Positions 26,170 through 35,452 of a DNA stretch of 64,000 nucleotides are shown piece after piece. The DNA is from Methylomonas koyamae (GTDB taxonomy: Bacteria > Pseudomonadota > Gammaproteobacteria > Methylococcales > Methylomonadaceae), in assembly GCF_019669905.1 (NCBI RefSeq), contig NZ_AP019777.1:1922001-1986000 (forward strand). Reading direction: 5' to 3'. A model generated the notes under the pieces. It made no database searches and was not told the origin of the DNA. It worked only from the letters and a program-made list of their open reading frames with translations. Numbering within the stretch: the first letter of the stretch is position 1; the number at the start of each line of letters is the position of its first letter. The translations under genes were made by a program, and so were the position numbers.

Positions 26170-27327
26170 ATGCCCGTCCCCTATTGGCGGTTATCCGGCT
26201 TTTATTTTTGCTATTTCGCCACGCTCGGCGCGTTTCTGCCGTTCTGGAGTTTGTACCTGAAACAGGCCGGTTTCGCTGCCGAGCAAATCGGCGAGCTGAC
26301 CGCGCTGATGGTGGCGACCAAAATCGTCGCTCCTAACTATTGGGGCTGGCTGGCCGACAAAACCGGCCGCAATCTGCGTTTGGTCCGATTGACGTTGCTG
26401 CTGGCGGCGTTGAGTTTTGCCGGATTTCTGCTGCGTAACGATTATCTCTGGTTCGCTCTGGTCACCGTGGTGTTCAGTTTTTTCTGGAACGCGACCTTGC
26501 CGCAGTTCGAGGCGGCAACCTTGTTTCATTTGCAATCCGAGCCGCAGCGCTACAGCCACATCCGCTTGTGGGGGTCGATCGGGTTTATCGCCGCCGTGCT
26601 CGGCATCGGCCGCTTTCTCGATTATTTCAGTATCGCCAACTTGCCGCTGATCATCGGCGGCTTGATGCTGTCGAACTGGCTGGCGGCGCTGCTGACGCCG
26701 GAAGCGCTGCCGCGCGGCGATCGCGGCCAAGCCGGTCCCGGCATCTGGCAGATTTTGTTGCGCGGGGAATTGCTGGCTTTTCTGCTGGTATACCTGTTGC
26801 TGCAAGTGGCCCACGGCCCGTATTACGTGTTTTACTCGGTTTATTTGAAGCAACACGGCTACACCGCCACCGAAACCGGCCTGTTATGGGCGACCGGCGT
26901 CGCCGCGGAAATCGTGTTGTTTTTGGCGATGCGCCGCCTGCTGAGTTGGTGCCGGCCGCGTAGTCTGTTGCTGTGGGCGATTGCGCTCAGCGTCGTGCGT
27001 TGGTGGTTGATCGCCGACGGCGTCGATTCCTTGGCGTTGACCATCGCCGCGCAACTGCTGCACGCCGCTACCTTCGGCGTGGCGCATGTCGTCGCGATGC
27101 AGTTGCTGTACCACTATTTCGGCGAACGCCACCAGAGCAAGGGCCAGGCCTTGTACAGCAGCGCCAGTTTCGGCGTCGGCGGCATGGCCGGCAGCCTGTA
27201 TAGCGGTTATTTCTGGGATTTGCTGGGCGGCCGCGAAGTTTACCTGGTTGCCGCGCTGGTCTGCGGTGTAGCTTGGCTGATCGCCTTCGTCGGCGTGGCT
27301 CGGGAATCGCAGCCGAGATTGGGTTAA
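26170..27327 (+). CDS. MFS transporter, HcaT/PPP-like (MFS_1_like)
   Basis: A 385-residue inner-membrane transporter with about twelve hydrophobic helices. It starts YWRLSGFYFCYFATLGAFLP, has WGWLADKTGRNLRLVRLTLLL (the loop 2-3 MFS signature) and YSHIRLWGSIGFIAAVLGIG, and ends GGREVYLVAALVCGVAWLIA. The pattern fits the phenylpropionate transporter HcaT and LacY-like proteins of the PucC/MFS_1_like group. The substrate cannot be read from sequence. Its start directly abuts aroC, but it is co-transcribed rather than functionally obvious in aromatic synthesis. Confidence 0.82.
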   Translation: MPVPYWRLSGFYFCYFATLGAFLPFWSLYLKQAGFAAEQIGELTALMVATKIVAPNYWGWLADKTGRNLRLVRLTLLLAALSFAGFLLRNDYLWFALVTVVFSFFWNATLPQFEAATLFHLQSEPQRYSHIRLWGSIGFIAAVLGIGRFLDYFSIANLPLIIGGLMLSNWLAALLTPEALPRGDRGQAGPGIWQILLRGELLAFLLVYLLLQVAHGPYYVFYSVYLKQHGYTATETGLLWATGVAAEIVLFLAMRRLLSWCRPRSLLLWAIALSVVRWWLIADGVDSLALTIAAQLLHAATFGVAHVVAMQLLYHYFGERHQSKGQALYSSASFGVGGMAGSLYSGYFWDLLGGREVYLVAALVCGVAWLIAFVGVARESQPRLG

Positions 27328-27362
27328 AATTGGGCCGGTTAATCAACTTGGGATAGGAAACA

Positions 27363-27977
27363 GTGTTCGAGGTAATCAAAAACGGCGGCTGGATGATGGC
27401 GCCGATCATTCTGTGTTCGATCGTGGCGATGGCGATCATCGGCGAGCGGTTCTGGTCGCTGCAACGTAAACGCATCCTCCCGGCCGACCTGGTGCCTTAC
27501 ATCTGGCAATTGCACCGCGAGCACAAGCTCGACGAAGCGACGATTCGCCGGATCAAGCTCAGTTCGCCGCTGGGCCGGATATTGGCCGCCGGCTTGTTGA
27601 ACCGCAAACACGGCCGCGAGATCATGAAGTCCAGTATCGAGGAAGTCGGCCGCCAGGTCGCCCACGAACTGGAGCGCTATTTGAACGCCTTGGGCAGTAT
27701 CGCCTCGATCACGCCGTTGCTGGGCCTGTTGGGCACCGTGGACGGCATTATCCGGGTGTTTTCCGACATTGCCGTCGGCGGCATGGGCGATCCGGCGGTA
27801 TTGAGCGGCGGCATCTCCGAGGCTTTGATCTGTACCGCTTCCGGTTTGACCGTGGCGATCCCGAGCCTGTTTTTTCACCGCTATTTCGAACGCTTGGTCG
27901 ACGACCACGTGGTACGAATGGAAGAGGAGTCGTTGCGCCTGGTCGATATCATGCAAGGCGCCAGAGAGGACGCGTAA
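27363..27977 (+). CDS. exbB: MotA/TolQ/ExbB proton channel family protein
   Basis: A 204-residue inner-membrane protein with one N-terminal helix (GGWMMAPIILCSIVAMAIIGERFW) and two C-terminal helices around LGSIASITPLLGLLGTVDGI and AVLSGGISEALICTASGLTVAIPSLFFHRYF, the conserved proton-channel block. With ExbD it should form a proton-driven energiser. The GTG at 27363 is preceded by AGGAA. The position ahead of exbD-lpxK-kdsB is the usual gammaproteobacterial order and suggests a role in outer-membrane or lipid export energetics, not necessarily TonB. The stop overlaps the exbD start as TAATG. Confidence 0.92.
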   Translation: MFEVIKNGGWMMAPIILCSIVAMAIIGERFWSLQRKRILPADLVPYIWQLHREHKLDEATIRRIKLSSPLGRILAAGLLNRKHGREIMKSSIEEVGRQVAHELERYLNALGSIASITPLLGLLGTVDGIIRVFSDIAVGGMGDPAVLSGGISEALICTASGLTVAIPSLFFHRYFERLVDDHVVRMEEESLRLVDIMQGAREDA

Positions 27978-28411
27978 TGGAATTTCGCCGCCGCCGCCGG
28001 GCTCCGGTCGAGATCGGTTTGATCCCGATGATCGACGTGTTGCTGGTTCTGCTGTTTTTCTTCATGGTGGCGACCACGTTCCGCCACCATTCCGAACTGA
28101 AAATCAATTTGCCGGAAGCGCAGGGTAGCGATGCGGCCGAGCCTGGCAAAACCATCAACCTCTATGTCGATGCTAAAGGCGTGTATTCGCTGTCCGGCGA
28201 AGACAACCAGTTTCACGAGCTGGTCAACCAAAACCTGGACGGCCTGAAAGCGGCGCTGGCCCAGTTCGCTGGCGAAACCCGGCAATTGCCGTTCATCATC
28301 AGCGCCGACGGCAAAGCGCCGCACCAAGCCGTGGTCAGCGCGTTGGACGTGGCCAACCAACTCGGTTTCCACCACATCACCTTTGCCGTCAACCAGCCGG
28401 AGAAGCCATGA
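27977..28411 (+). CDS. exbD: ExbD/TolR family biopolymer transport protein
   Basis: A 144-residue protein with a short basic cytoplasmic N-terminus (FRRRRRAPVEIGLIPMIDVL), a single membrane helix with the conserved Asp in LIPMIDVLLVLLFFFMVATTF, and a periplasmic C-domain (YVDAKGVYSLSGEDN, PFIISADGKAPHQAVVSALD). The Asp is the protonated residue of the motor. The partner is ExbB just upstream. The stop overlaps the lpxK start as ATGA, so energiser and lipid A kinase are made together. Confidence 0.93.
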   Translation: MEFRRRRRAPVEIGLIPMIDVLLVLLFFFMVATTFRHHSELKINLPEAQGSDAAEPGKTINLYVDAKGVYSLSGEDNQFHELVNQNLDGLKAALAQFAGETRQLPFIISADGKAPHQAVVSALDVANQLGFHHITFAVNQPEKP

Positions 28412-29412
28412 ACAAAAAACTGGTGAAATGGTTCGAAGACGCCTGGTACAGCGAAATGTACATCTCGGCCTGGTTCATGCCGCTATCGATGCTGTACGTC
28501 GATGCGGTGCGCCTACGCCGCTTCGCTTATCGGGTCGGCATCAAGAAAAAAACCAAGCTGCCGGTGCCGGTCATTATCGTCGGCAATATCACGGTCGGCG
28601 GTACCGGCAAAACGCCTTTGGTGGTGTGGATGGCCGAGTTTCTGCGCCAACAAGGCTACAAGCCGGGCGTGATCAGCCGCGGCTATGCCGGCGCTAAAGA
28701 CCGGTCCGGCCCGCAACTGGTTACTGCGGAGAGCGATCCGGCCGTGGTCGGCGACGAGCCGGTGTTACTGGCCCGGCGTTGCGGTTGCCCGGTGGCAATC
28801 GGCCGGGACCGGCCGGCGGCGGCCAAACATCTGCTGGCAAATCATCACTGCGATGTGATTATTTCCGACGACGGCTTGCAACACTATGCGCTGGAACGCG
28901 ACATCGAAATCGTCGTCATCGACGGCCAACGCCGCTTCGGCAACGGCTACTGCCTGCCGGTAGGGCCGTTGCGGGAGCCGCCGGAGCGCGTGCGCGAAGC
29001 CGATCTGGTCGTGGTCAACGGCGGCGCAGAGCTGCTGGAAGGCGAGTGGGGCATGCAATGCCGCGGCAGCGAATTGGTCAACCTGAAAACCGGCGAGCGC
29101 CGGCCGTTAAGCGAATTCCGCGACGGTCGCTGCGATGCGGTCGCTGCGGTGGGTAACCCGTCCCGTTTCTTCAAACAATTGGCCGATGCGGGCTTGGATT
29201 GCGAGACTCACGCCTATCCCGACCATCATCCGTTCAGCGCTGCCGATCTGCAATTCAAACAACAGCGGCCGGTGATCATGACCGAAAAGGATGCAGTCAA
29301 ATGCGCCGGTTTTGCCGGCGACCGGTTCTGGTATCTGCCGATAGCCGCCGAATTGCCGGCGGAGTTTTCTCAACAATTGCTCAAATTACTCAAAGACAAA
29401 AACCATGGATAA
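28408..29412 (+). CDS. lpxK: Tetraacyldisaccharide 4'-kinase
   Basis: Phosphorylates the 4' position of the lipid A precursor at the inner membrane. The 334-residue protein has an N-terminal membrane-associated helix ([15 protein letters not shown]), the P-loop [19 protein letters not shown] near residue 52-70, the [20 protein letters not shown] and [15 protein letters not shown] blocks and the closing [11 protein letters not shown]. The flippase gene msbA, which often lies between exbD and lpxK, is absent here. The stop overlaps the Trm112-like gene by 8 bases. Confidence 0.96.
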   Translation: MNKKLVKWFEDAWYSEMYISAWFMPLSMLYVDAVRLRRFAYRVGIKKKTKLPVPVIIVGNITVGGTGKTPLVVWMAEFLRQQGYKPGVISRGYAGAKDRSGPQLVTAESDPAVVGDEPVLLARRCGCPVAIGRDRPAAAKHLLANHHCDVIISDDGLQHYALERDIEIVVIDGQRRFGNGYCLPVGPLREPPERVREADLVVVNGGAELLEGEWGMQCRGSELVNLKTGERRPLSEFRDGRCDAVAAVGNPSRFFKQLADAGLDCETHAYPDHHPFSAADLQFKQQRPVIMTEKDAVKCAGFAGDRFWYLPIAAELPAEFSQQLLKLLKDKNHG

Positions 29413-29596
29413 AAAACTGCTCGATATACTGGCCTGCCCGTTGTGCAAAAGCTCGCTGATTTACGATAAAGACAAGCAGGAATTGATTTGCAAGGCCGAC
29501 AAATTGGCGTTCCCGGTCCGCGACGGCATTCCGGTCATGTTGGAAGACGAGGCGCGGGAATTGAGTTTCGAAGAAGCCGAAGCCCTGAAAAAATGA
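29405..29596 (+). CDS. Trm112/YcaR-family small zinc protein
   Basis: A 63-residue protein with the YcaR/Trm112 pattern: [39 protein letters not shown] and a later Cys could form part of a zinc site. In many gammaproteobacteria it sits exactly between lpxK and kdsB, as here, and is overlapping at both ends (8 bases with lpxK, ATGA with kdsB). The function in bacteria is not established; homologues act as small activators of methyltransferases in other organisms. Confidence 0.9.
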   Translation: MDKKLLDILACPLCKSSLIYDKDKQELICKADKLAFPVRDGIPVMLEDEARELSFEEAEALKK

Positions 29597-30363
29597 GTGC
29601 CGGCTTTAAGGTCGTGATTCCGGCTCGCTACGGTTCCACCCGTTTGCCGGGCAAGCCGCTGCTGGACATCGCCGGCAAACCGATGATCGTTCACGTCTGC
29701 GAACGGGCTTTGGCCGCGGAAGCCGAGCAGGTGGTGGTAGCGACCGACGACCGGCGTATCTTCGACGCGGTCGGCAATCTGGGGTTGCAGGCAGTGATGA
29801 CCGATCCCAACCACCAGTCCGGCACCGAACGTATCGCCGAAGTGGCTAGCATCATGGGTTGGGCCGACCAGCAAATCGTCGTCAACCTGCAAGGCGACGA
29901 ACCATTGATTCCACCGGCTTACATTCGCGATGCGGCACAGGCTTTGGCGGGACAAAACCGGGCCGGCATTGCCACGTTGGCGGCAAAAATTGCGGATGCG
30001 GCAGAAATTTTCAATCCCAACGCGGTAAAAGTGGTGTTGGATAAAGACGGCTACGCGCTGTATTTCAGCCGGGCGCCGATTCCGTGGAATAGGGCGACGT
30101 TTCCCGACAAGCACGATATCGCCGCCGCGGCCTTACCGCATTTGCGCCACATCGGCATGTACGCCTACACGGTCGGATTTTTGAATCGGTATTGCCAGTG
30201 GCCGGCCTCGTCGCTGGAGAGCGTCGAATCGCTGGAGCAGCTCCGGATTTTGTGGCACGGCGAAAAGGTGTTGGTGAAAATCGTCGACAAGACGCCGGAG
30301 GCGGGGGTGGACACGGAGGAGGATTTGGTGAGGGTTTCTAGGCGTTTGGCATCAACTAAGTAG
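29593..30363 (+). CDS. kdsB: 3-deoxy-manno-octulosonate cytidylyltransferase
   Basis: Activates Kdo with CTP to CMP-Kdo for the inner core of lipopolysaccharide. The 256-residue protein has [17 protein letters not shown] at the start, [34 protein letters not shown], the metal-binding region and [30 protein letters not shown] and GVDTEEDL near the end. ATG at 29593 overlaps the upstream stop. It is the last gene of the exbB-kdsB unit; nearly 600 bases of non-coding DNA follow. Confidence 0.97.
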   Translation: MSAGFKVVIPARYGSTRLPGKPLLDIAGKPMIVHVCERALAAEAEQVVVATDDRRIFDAVGNLGLQAVMTDPNHQSGTERIAEVASIMGWADQQIVVNLQGDEPLIPPAYIRDAAQALAGQNRAGIATLAAKIADAAEIFNPNAVKVVLDKDGYALYFSRAPIPWNRATFPDKHDIAAAALPHLRHIGMYAYTVGFLNRYCQWPASSLESVESLEQLRILWHGEKVLVKIVDKTPEAGVDTEEDLVRVSRRLASTK

Positions 30364-30840
30364 TTATGACCACGCGAGTTGCCTCAAAAGAAACCGTGAC
30401 GGTCTCAAAGTCGTAAAAGAAGGCTTCGTTCTCATTCAACTACTAACGCGAACATAGCCTAAAAGAATGTCATGCCCGGCACCCTTTACCAAAGAGGCAT
30501 CGATCAATCCGGCATCTCGGAAACCACCAAACAGGTTCTTCGAGAACAGCATGTCAAGCTCAATCCATTTGAGCTCGAAGGCGCCATAGAGCAACAATTG
30601 AAACACATCTTTTCGCATATTCAGGCTACCTCTGATGTGACGCAATGACCTTGATTCTTCGGTTGCCTTTCTCCATGAGGCAGCGGATTGTCTATTCAAA
30701 TTTCCTAAAAACACGCGCCCAAACCGCAATTTCAGTAACGGTTTGCTGGTTGAAAGTTGGTGTCGATATTTTTTACATTTGATGCTGTCACATTATCCTA
30801 ATTGATCAATATATTATTGATACTTAAAGATATTATCTAA
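30364..30840. other. Non-coding region with a short transposase-like remnant
   Basis: Between kdsB and the surface-protein locus. On the plus strand 30472-30648 encodes 58 residues ending in HVKLNPFELEGAIEQQLKHI, which resembles the C-terminal end of some transposase/integrase proteins; the rest is missing and there is no ribosome site, so it looks like a decayed remnant. From about 30740 the sequence becomes AT-rich with TTGATCAA-type palindromes, which could bind an activator of the sigma-54-like promoter that follows. The minus-strand frame 30436-30729 has no support. Confidence 0.4.
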
Positions 30841-30856
30841 TGGCCTGCACTTTGCT
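30841..30856 (+). promoter_or_regulatory. Sigma-54 (RpoN) -24/-12 promoter candidate
   Basis: TGGCCTGCACTTTGCT has the GG-N10-GC core and the TTGCT -12 element of RpoN promoters (consensus TGGCAC-N5-TTGCW), with two mismatches in the -24 half. Transcription would start near 30867, about 90 bases ahead of the first surface-protein gene. RpoN with the PrsK-PrsR pair is known to drive PEP-CTERM-type surface genes in other bacteria, so the match fits the context. Confidence 0.55.
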
Positions 30857-30955
30857 TATAAAGCGGATGGATTCAGTGGCTAAGCCCCTGGCCCCGGCCG
30901 CTTTGCGCAAAATAAGTCAGCCAGTCGGACCGGGCTTTAACAGACAGGAGATCAT

Positions 30956-32026
30956 TTGTTCATGTTTGGCCTTAAATCGGAGCGTGATAGGCACATAGCT
31001 GTTTTGCGCTACCAAATCAGATTAGATATAGAACGATATCGCAGCAATTTCGGATGCTCACTGGCGTTATTAGCTGCTTTCTTGACACCCACCGGGTTGA
31101 TTGCGGCCGAATTGTCTAATTTTACGGTTACCGATGTCACGACGCGGGCATTTTCAATTGTTTGGGTGGCTGACCAACCGGTTGAGTCCGCCAAAATTAA
31201 AGTATTTAACGACGAACAGGGGATATCGGAAATTACCCAGAATGTGTCGGTCAAGTTGGTCAGTCCTAGTGCTGCACTACAGCGGGGAATTGTAAAAATC
31301 GATGTTACAGGACTGGTTGCCGAGACGCCCTATTATGTGTCGGGAGAAATTACTGATAGAGCGGGTGCGCTGAGCTCCTTCCCGAAAAATGCAGAACCGC
31401 TGTTAGCGGTTCGTACCGCCAAAGAAGCCAATCGTATTGACGGTGACGGCCAATCGATAGCCAATGACCTGATTCGGCAGCCCGTGGCTGACGTAGATGG
31501 TAGCTCGGCTGCCGGCGGAACCCTCGTCTTAATCGATGTACCCGCTAAATCCTTATACCCGGTTGCCGCGTTTGTCAATCAAGACCAATCTGGGTCAAGC
31601 GTACTTGTCGACTTGAACAACGTGTTTGCAAAATTCAATTCCTCAAGCTTGAAGATCAATCCCGGAGAACCTCTGGAAATTAAGCAGTTTCGGGGGAATG
31701 TCTGCGATGAATCAAAACAGGTGTTATCGATTTTTCGGCGCCTGCCTAAGTCCGACGTAGCAGTTAACGCCGCAAAAATTACAGAACTTCAGACCTGCTT
31801 CAGCCCGGATGGTAAAGCCACCGATTTTAATTGCGACGGCAATATAGGGTTTGGAGATTTCAACTTATTTTTGGGTAAATTCGGTACTACCAACGACAGC
31901 CAATCCCCAAGTTGCAGTTTTAACCGCGACTTTGACCTGAACAACGATAAAACAATCGATTTTGGAGATTTCAATTTGTTTTTATCGGTGTTCGGCAAAG
32001 TCGAAAAGCCGGATTCGCAACCCTAG
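30956..32026 (+). CDS. Secreted fibronectin-like protein with a dockerin-type C-terminus
   Basis: A 356-residue exported protein. A long positively charged lead precedes a hydrophobic signal segment (FGCSLALLAAFLTPTGLIAA). The mature N-terminal half is an FN3-like domain (AELSNFTVTDVTTRAFSIVW, VESAKIKVFND, TPYYVSGEITDRAG). The C-terminus has two EF-hand-like calcium loops: DFNCDGNIGFGD and DLNNDKTIDFGD, each followed by FNLFL..FG, the dockerin type I plan. Loop residues 1, 3, 5 and 12 are Asp or Asn in both. AGGAG at 30946-30950 serves either TTG at 30956 or ATG at 30962. It is probably a client that docks onto a cohesin on the cell surface; this is inference. Confidence 0.75.
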   Translation: MFMFGLKSERDRHIAVLRYQIRLDIERYRSNFGCSLALLAAFLTPTGLIAAELSNFTVTDVTTRAFSIVWVADQPVESAKIKVFNDEQGISEITQNVSVKLVSPSAALQRGIVKIDVTGLVAETPYYVSGEITDRAGALSSFPKNAEPLLAVRTAKEANRIDGDGQSIANDLIRQPVADVDGSSAAGGTLVLIDVPAKSLYPVAAFVNQDQSGSSVLVDLNNVFAKFNSSSLKINPGEPLEIKQFRGNVCDESKQVLSIFRRLPKSDVAVNAAKITELQTCFSPDGKATDFNCDGNIGFGDFNLFLGKFGTTNDSQSPSCSFNRDFDLNNDKTIDFGDFNLFLSVFGKVEKPDSQP

Positions 32027-32051
32027 CACAAGCTGGATAAACATAGAGCTC

Positions 32052-34598
32052 ATGGCTGACCTCACTAATAATTACGCTAAATATCTTACTCTTGCCGCTT
32101 CTGTCGTTTGTGCCAATTTCGCAATTGCCGACAATGTTGTTGCTAGGCCAGAAATAAAGATACTGCCTGCATTGATCAGACCGGACGCCAATCGAGTGAT
32201 ACGTTTTTCGGTTGGCGTCAGCGACATCGCCGAGCCCGGACTTTCGTCTTTTGCTCTCGACCTGGAATTTTCAGGTCCGATAAACCTGGTTCAAACCATA
32301 CAAAATCAATCGGCCTCACCGATACCGGCCGATAAAATTACCTGCGCCGCGGGGCTAAATTCCGGATCACCCAGCGAGACGATCATCCCAAACGTATTTG
32401 TGCAGCTCCAGTCAGGCTTGGGCGATTTTTTCCTAAGCGGCAAGGGCACTGGGACTGTATTAGCGCTAAAAAATGAATTCAACGGCAGCAGCGCCCGCTA
32501 CGCTTTTGGTTTGGCGGGTGATGCATCCAAAATCACGCCTAAAACCGGATCGGGCTCGATTATCGAATTCCGTTGCATGGCGGGAGCCAATGTCTCAAAT
32601 TCCGCGCAGATCGTCGTAACACCCAAATTCATTTTCGGCAACAGCGGCGCCTTGTTCTTGTTCGGTCAGGGCAGTCCGATTGATAGCGGCATAACCGAGG
32701 GTGTTATTCGTTTAGCCGAACCCGGAGTAGCGCCGATAGCGCATAACGACGAAGTTAGCTCACGTGTCGGAGAAACGTTGATTATCGATGTCGTGGCGAA
32801 CGACACGGATACAGAGGACGGTATTCCGACGGGCAATTTGTCCATTAAGTCAGATCCAGTTAATGGTAGTGTGGCCGTTCTTAATCGGCAGATTCGTTAC
32901 GTACCCGGTTCTAATTTCAAAGGTAGCGATAGCTTCACTTATGCTGTGCAAGACAGCCAGGGACTGGAGTCCAATCCGGCAACGGTACAAGTACATGTGG
33001 GAGCTATCAACAGCCCTCCGGTAGCCGAGGACGACCAGGCTAATACCCAAGAAGACTCTGCAGTTACCATCGATTTGTTGGCCAATGATAACGATCCCGA
33101 CCAGGACTCCCTGGTTTTACAGTCGTTGGGTTCCGCCAGCAACGGTAGCTTGGCGAATAATGGCACTAGCGTGATTTACACGCCTAAGCCAAACTTTCAC
33201 GGTACCGACAGTTTCAGTTACCAGATAAATGACGGGAACAACGGCACCAGTTCGGCCACCGCCTACATTACCGTGGCTTCGGCCAACGATCTGCCGCTAG
33301 CCAATCCGGACCATGCGTCGACGGCAGAAGACCAACCTGTCGTTATAGCGGTTCTCGGGAATGACACGGATATCGACGGCGATTTATTGAGTATTGCCTC
33401 GGTGACTCAAGGCAGCCATGGCAGCGTCGAAATTTCCGGTAATCAGCTAAGCTACCGCCCAAATCGCGATTATTTCGGTGCGGATAGCTTTATTTATACA
33501 GTTTCGGATGGGAAGGGCGGTTTGGCTCAGGGCAATGTCGCCGTGGTCGTCGCTTCGGTTAACGATGCTCCCGTCGCTAAGGTTCGCGTCCCCCAAAACC
33601 AGTTATTGAACCAACAAATCGTTATCGACGGCTCTGGGTCGTCGGACGCGGATTACGATTCCTTGACTTTCCAATGGTCGCTCAAGCCACCGGCGGGCAG
33701 CAAAGCCAAACTTAATTTGCTAAACAGCGTTTCGCCGCTATTGACGCCGGATTTGCCTGGCGATTACCAGATAAAACTGGTCGTTACGGATGCAAACGGT
33801 GTGAGCGATAGCAGCGAAGCACTCGTCAGTGCCGCCGATCCGTCGCAAGGCAATCTCGCGCCAAATGCGTTGATCGCGTCGTTGCCCAAGGAAGTTCCCG
33901 TCAACGTGCTGCTTGATCTGGATGGTGGTCCCAGCGTTGATCCTGATGACGCTCCGAGTCCGCAACTCAGCTTCGCCTGGAAATTGACCAAGGTGCCAAA
34001 CGGTAGCGCCGCGCAATTGATATCCGCGGGCCAAGCACAAAGTGCATTGGTTCCGGATATCGAAGGCGACTACAGTCTGGAATTGTCGGTCAGCGACGGT
34101 GCGAAACAGTCGAAAGCACAAGCCGTTTTCCACGCAACAGTTGGTAACGTGGCGCCTGTTGCCGTTGCCGGAACCGATCAAACCGTTACTAAAGGCGTTC
34201 CGCTGCTGGTACGCGGAGCCGATAGTTACGATGCCGACGACGCATCAAATGCGCTTGCGTTCAAATGGACATTGGTTACCGCACCGGCGGGAAGCACGCT
34301 AAAAACTGCGCTCCAGGGAGTGGCAGAAAATAGCGAATTGAACCTAACTCCGGATTTGGCGGGAGATTACCTACTACGTTTGGATGTCGCCGATCCGCAA
34401 GGCAACGCCGATTTCGATCAGGTACTGGTTACCGCCAGATTGGCCGGCGATCTGGATTTCGATAACGACGTCGATATCAACGATTTGAATCTGTATAAAG
34501 CCGCGCCGACCGACATCAACAAGGACGGCGTCGTCAACGTTCTTGATTATCGGGCGGCCACATTACTGTGTACTCGGCCCAAGTGTGCAACGCAGTAA
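32052..34598 (+). CDS. Large secreted cadherin/PKD-type protein with C-terminal dockerin
   Basis: An 848-residue exported protein. A signal peptide (YLTLAASVVCANFAIA) is followed by a beta-rich module resembling cohesin (IRFSVGVSDIAEPGLSSFAL), three tandem cadherin-like repeats with the hallmark blocks DVVANDTDTEDG, DLLANDNDPDQD and AVLGNDTDIDGD and YVPGSNFKGSDSFTY, YTPKPNFHGTDSFSY and YRPNRDYFGADSFIY, then three PKD/REJ-like modules (VIDGSGSSDADYDSLTFQWSL, TPDLPGDYQIKLVVTD, TPDLAGDYLLRLDVAD). The end is a dockerin pair: DFDNDVDINDLN and DINKDGVVNVLD. The ATG at 32052 gives the signal peptide its proper place. It is encoded 25 bases after the first dockerin protein and 99 before the cohesin-like anchor. 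Confidence 0.78.
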   Translation: MADLTNNYAKYLTLAASVVCANFAIADNVVARPEIKILPALIRPDANRVIRFSVGVSDIAEPGLSSFALDLEFSGPINLVQTIQNQSASPIPADKITCAAGLNSGSPSETIIPNVFVQLQSGLGDFFLSGKGTGTVLALKNEFNGSSARYAFGLAGDASKITPKTGSGSIIEFRCMAGANVSNSAQIVVTPKFIFGNSGALFLFGQGSPIDSGITEGVIRLAEPGVAPIAHNDEVSSRVGETLIIDVVANDTDTEDGIPTGNLSIKSDPVNGSVAVLNRQIRYVPGSNFKGSDSFTYAVQDSQGLESNPATVQVHVGAINSPPVAEDDQANTQEDSAVTIDLLANDNDPDQDSLVLQSLGSASNGSLANNGTSVIYTPKPNFHGTDSFSYQINDGNNGTSSATAYITVASANDLPLANPDHASTAEDQPVVIAVLGNDTDIDGDLLSIASVTQGSHGSVEISGNQLSYRPNRDYFGADSFIYTVSDGKGGLAQGNVAVVVASVNDAPVAKVRVPQNQLLNQQIVIDGSGSSDADYDSLTFQWSLKPPAGSKAKLNLLNSVSPLLTPDLPGDYQIKLVVTDANGVSDSSEALVSAADPSQGNLAPNALIASLPKEVPVNVLLDLDGGPSVDPDDAPSPQLSFAWKLTKVPNGSAAQLISAGQAQSALVPDIEGDYSLELSVSDGAKQSKAQAVFHATVGNVAPVAVAGTDQTVTKGVPLLVRGADSYDADDASNALAFKWTLVTAPAGSTLKTALQGVAENSELNLTPDLAGDYLLRLDVADPQGNADFDQVLVTARLAGDLDFDNDVDINDLNLYKAAPTDINKDGVVNVLDYRAATLLCTRPKCATQ

Positions 34599-34697
34599 AA
34601 GCAATATACGGACAGGCGATTATTGTCAGGCTGACCCAAGCCAATTGCCGCGATAAACCTTTTCATTAAATTTAAGTTACAGCAGACAGGAGCAAAT

Positions 34698-35279
34698 ATG
34701 TCGAAATTTTCACTTTTAACCGTATCGGGATTGGCTCTGGCACTGAGCGCATTCTCTGCATCGGCAGCCACGCTTTCTGTGGACATGGTTCCCGGCGGAG
34801 TCATTGATCAGAATCTGATAATCACCGACAGCCCAAGCTTTAGCGTTAATATCTTGGTAGCGGATGTCGCCGATCTGGCCGGCTTTGAATTCAACCTCGA
34901 TTTCGACGGCACACTAATTTCAGCGGACTCCATCATCAGCGGCAATCTGTTCGGTGCCGATACCTGGCCGATAACCAGCCAGATCAATGCAAATTCGATC
35001 AGCTTTTCCGAGACAACTTTTGCGGCAGGTTTGGAAATAAGCTCGCCGGTCATACTGGCAACCATCAATTTTCAAGCGGTAAGTCCGGGTAGCAGCAGCC
35101 TGACGCTGTCGTCCGTGCTGTTGTCCGATTCGCTTGCCGCCAGTATCTCGCCGGTCGGTATCGAAAACGGCGGCGTATATCTGGCCCCGGTTCCGCTGCC
35201 TCCTGCTTTTCTGTTGTTTTCAAGCGGCTTAGCCTGGCTTGTCGGTAGATCTCGGCAAAAATCCCTGCAAGTAGCCTAA
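34698..35279 (+). CDS. Cohesin-like protein with VPLPA-CTERM sorting signal
   Basis: A 193-residue exported protein. After a signal peptide (LLTVSGLALALSAFSASA) comes one beta-sandwich domain of cohesin type: FSVNILVADVADLAGFEFNL, then DGTLISADSIISG, and a closing VILATINFQAVSPGSSSLTL. The end has the sorting signal VPLPPAFLLFSSGLAWLVG followed by RSRQK: a VPLPA motif, a membrane helix and a basic tail, as in exosortase (XrtD-type) substrates. The protein should be cut and attached or exported by an exosortase encoded elsewhere. As a membrane-linked cohesin next to two dockerin proteins it is the natural anchor of the locus. Ribosome site AGGAG precedes the ATG. Confidence 0.8.
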   Translation: MSKFSLLTVSGLALALSAFSASAATLSVDMVPGGVIDQNLIITDSPSFSVNILVADVADLAGFEFNLDFDGTLISADSIISGNLFGADTWPITSQINANSISFSETTFAAGLEISSPVILATINFQAVSPGSSSLTLSSVLLSDSLAASISPVGIENGGVYLAPVPLPPAFLLFSSGLAWLVGRSRQKSLQVA

Positions 35280-35287
35280 AGCTCTGA

Positions 35288-35309
35288 GACCGAAGCCGCC
35301 GGCTCGGTC
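35288..35309 (+). terminator. Hairpin after the VPLPA-CTERM gene
   Basis: GACCGA-A-GCC pairs with GGC-TCGGTC (nine pairs, one bulged A, 3-nt loop) starting 8 bases after the stop codon. There is no T tract, so it may slow or process the transcript rather than end it, leaving open whether the giant gene is in the same operon. Confidence 0.45.
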
Positions 35310-35452
35310 CCCGGCCGGCAAGTTCGGCTGAATAAACGTCTGGTTATAGCCGCTGAGCCAAGCCGATGTAGCTGTGGTTCCAATCGGCCTGTAACCCAAA
35401 AAATTCGCAAAGACTCAAAAAATCCCGGTTTTACCACCGAAGGAAAATAAAC

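Noticed and set aside
30436-30729. A 97-codon minus-strand gene before the surface locus
   Set aside because: The opposite strand has a more convincing transposase-like remnant, and this frame has no domain or ribosome site.
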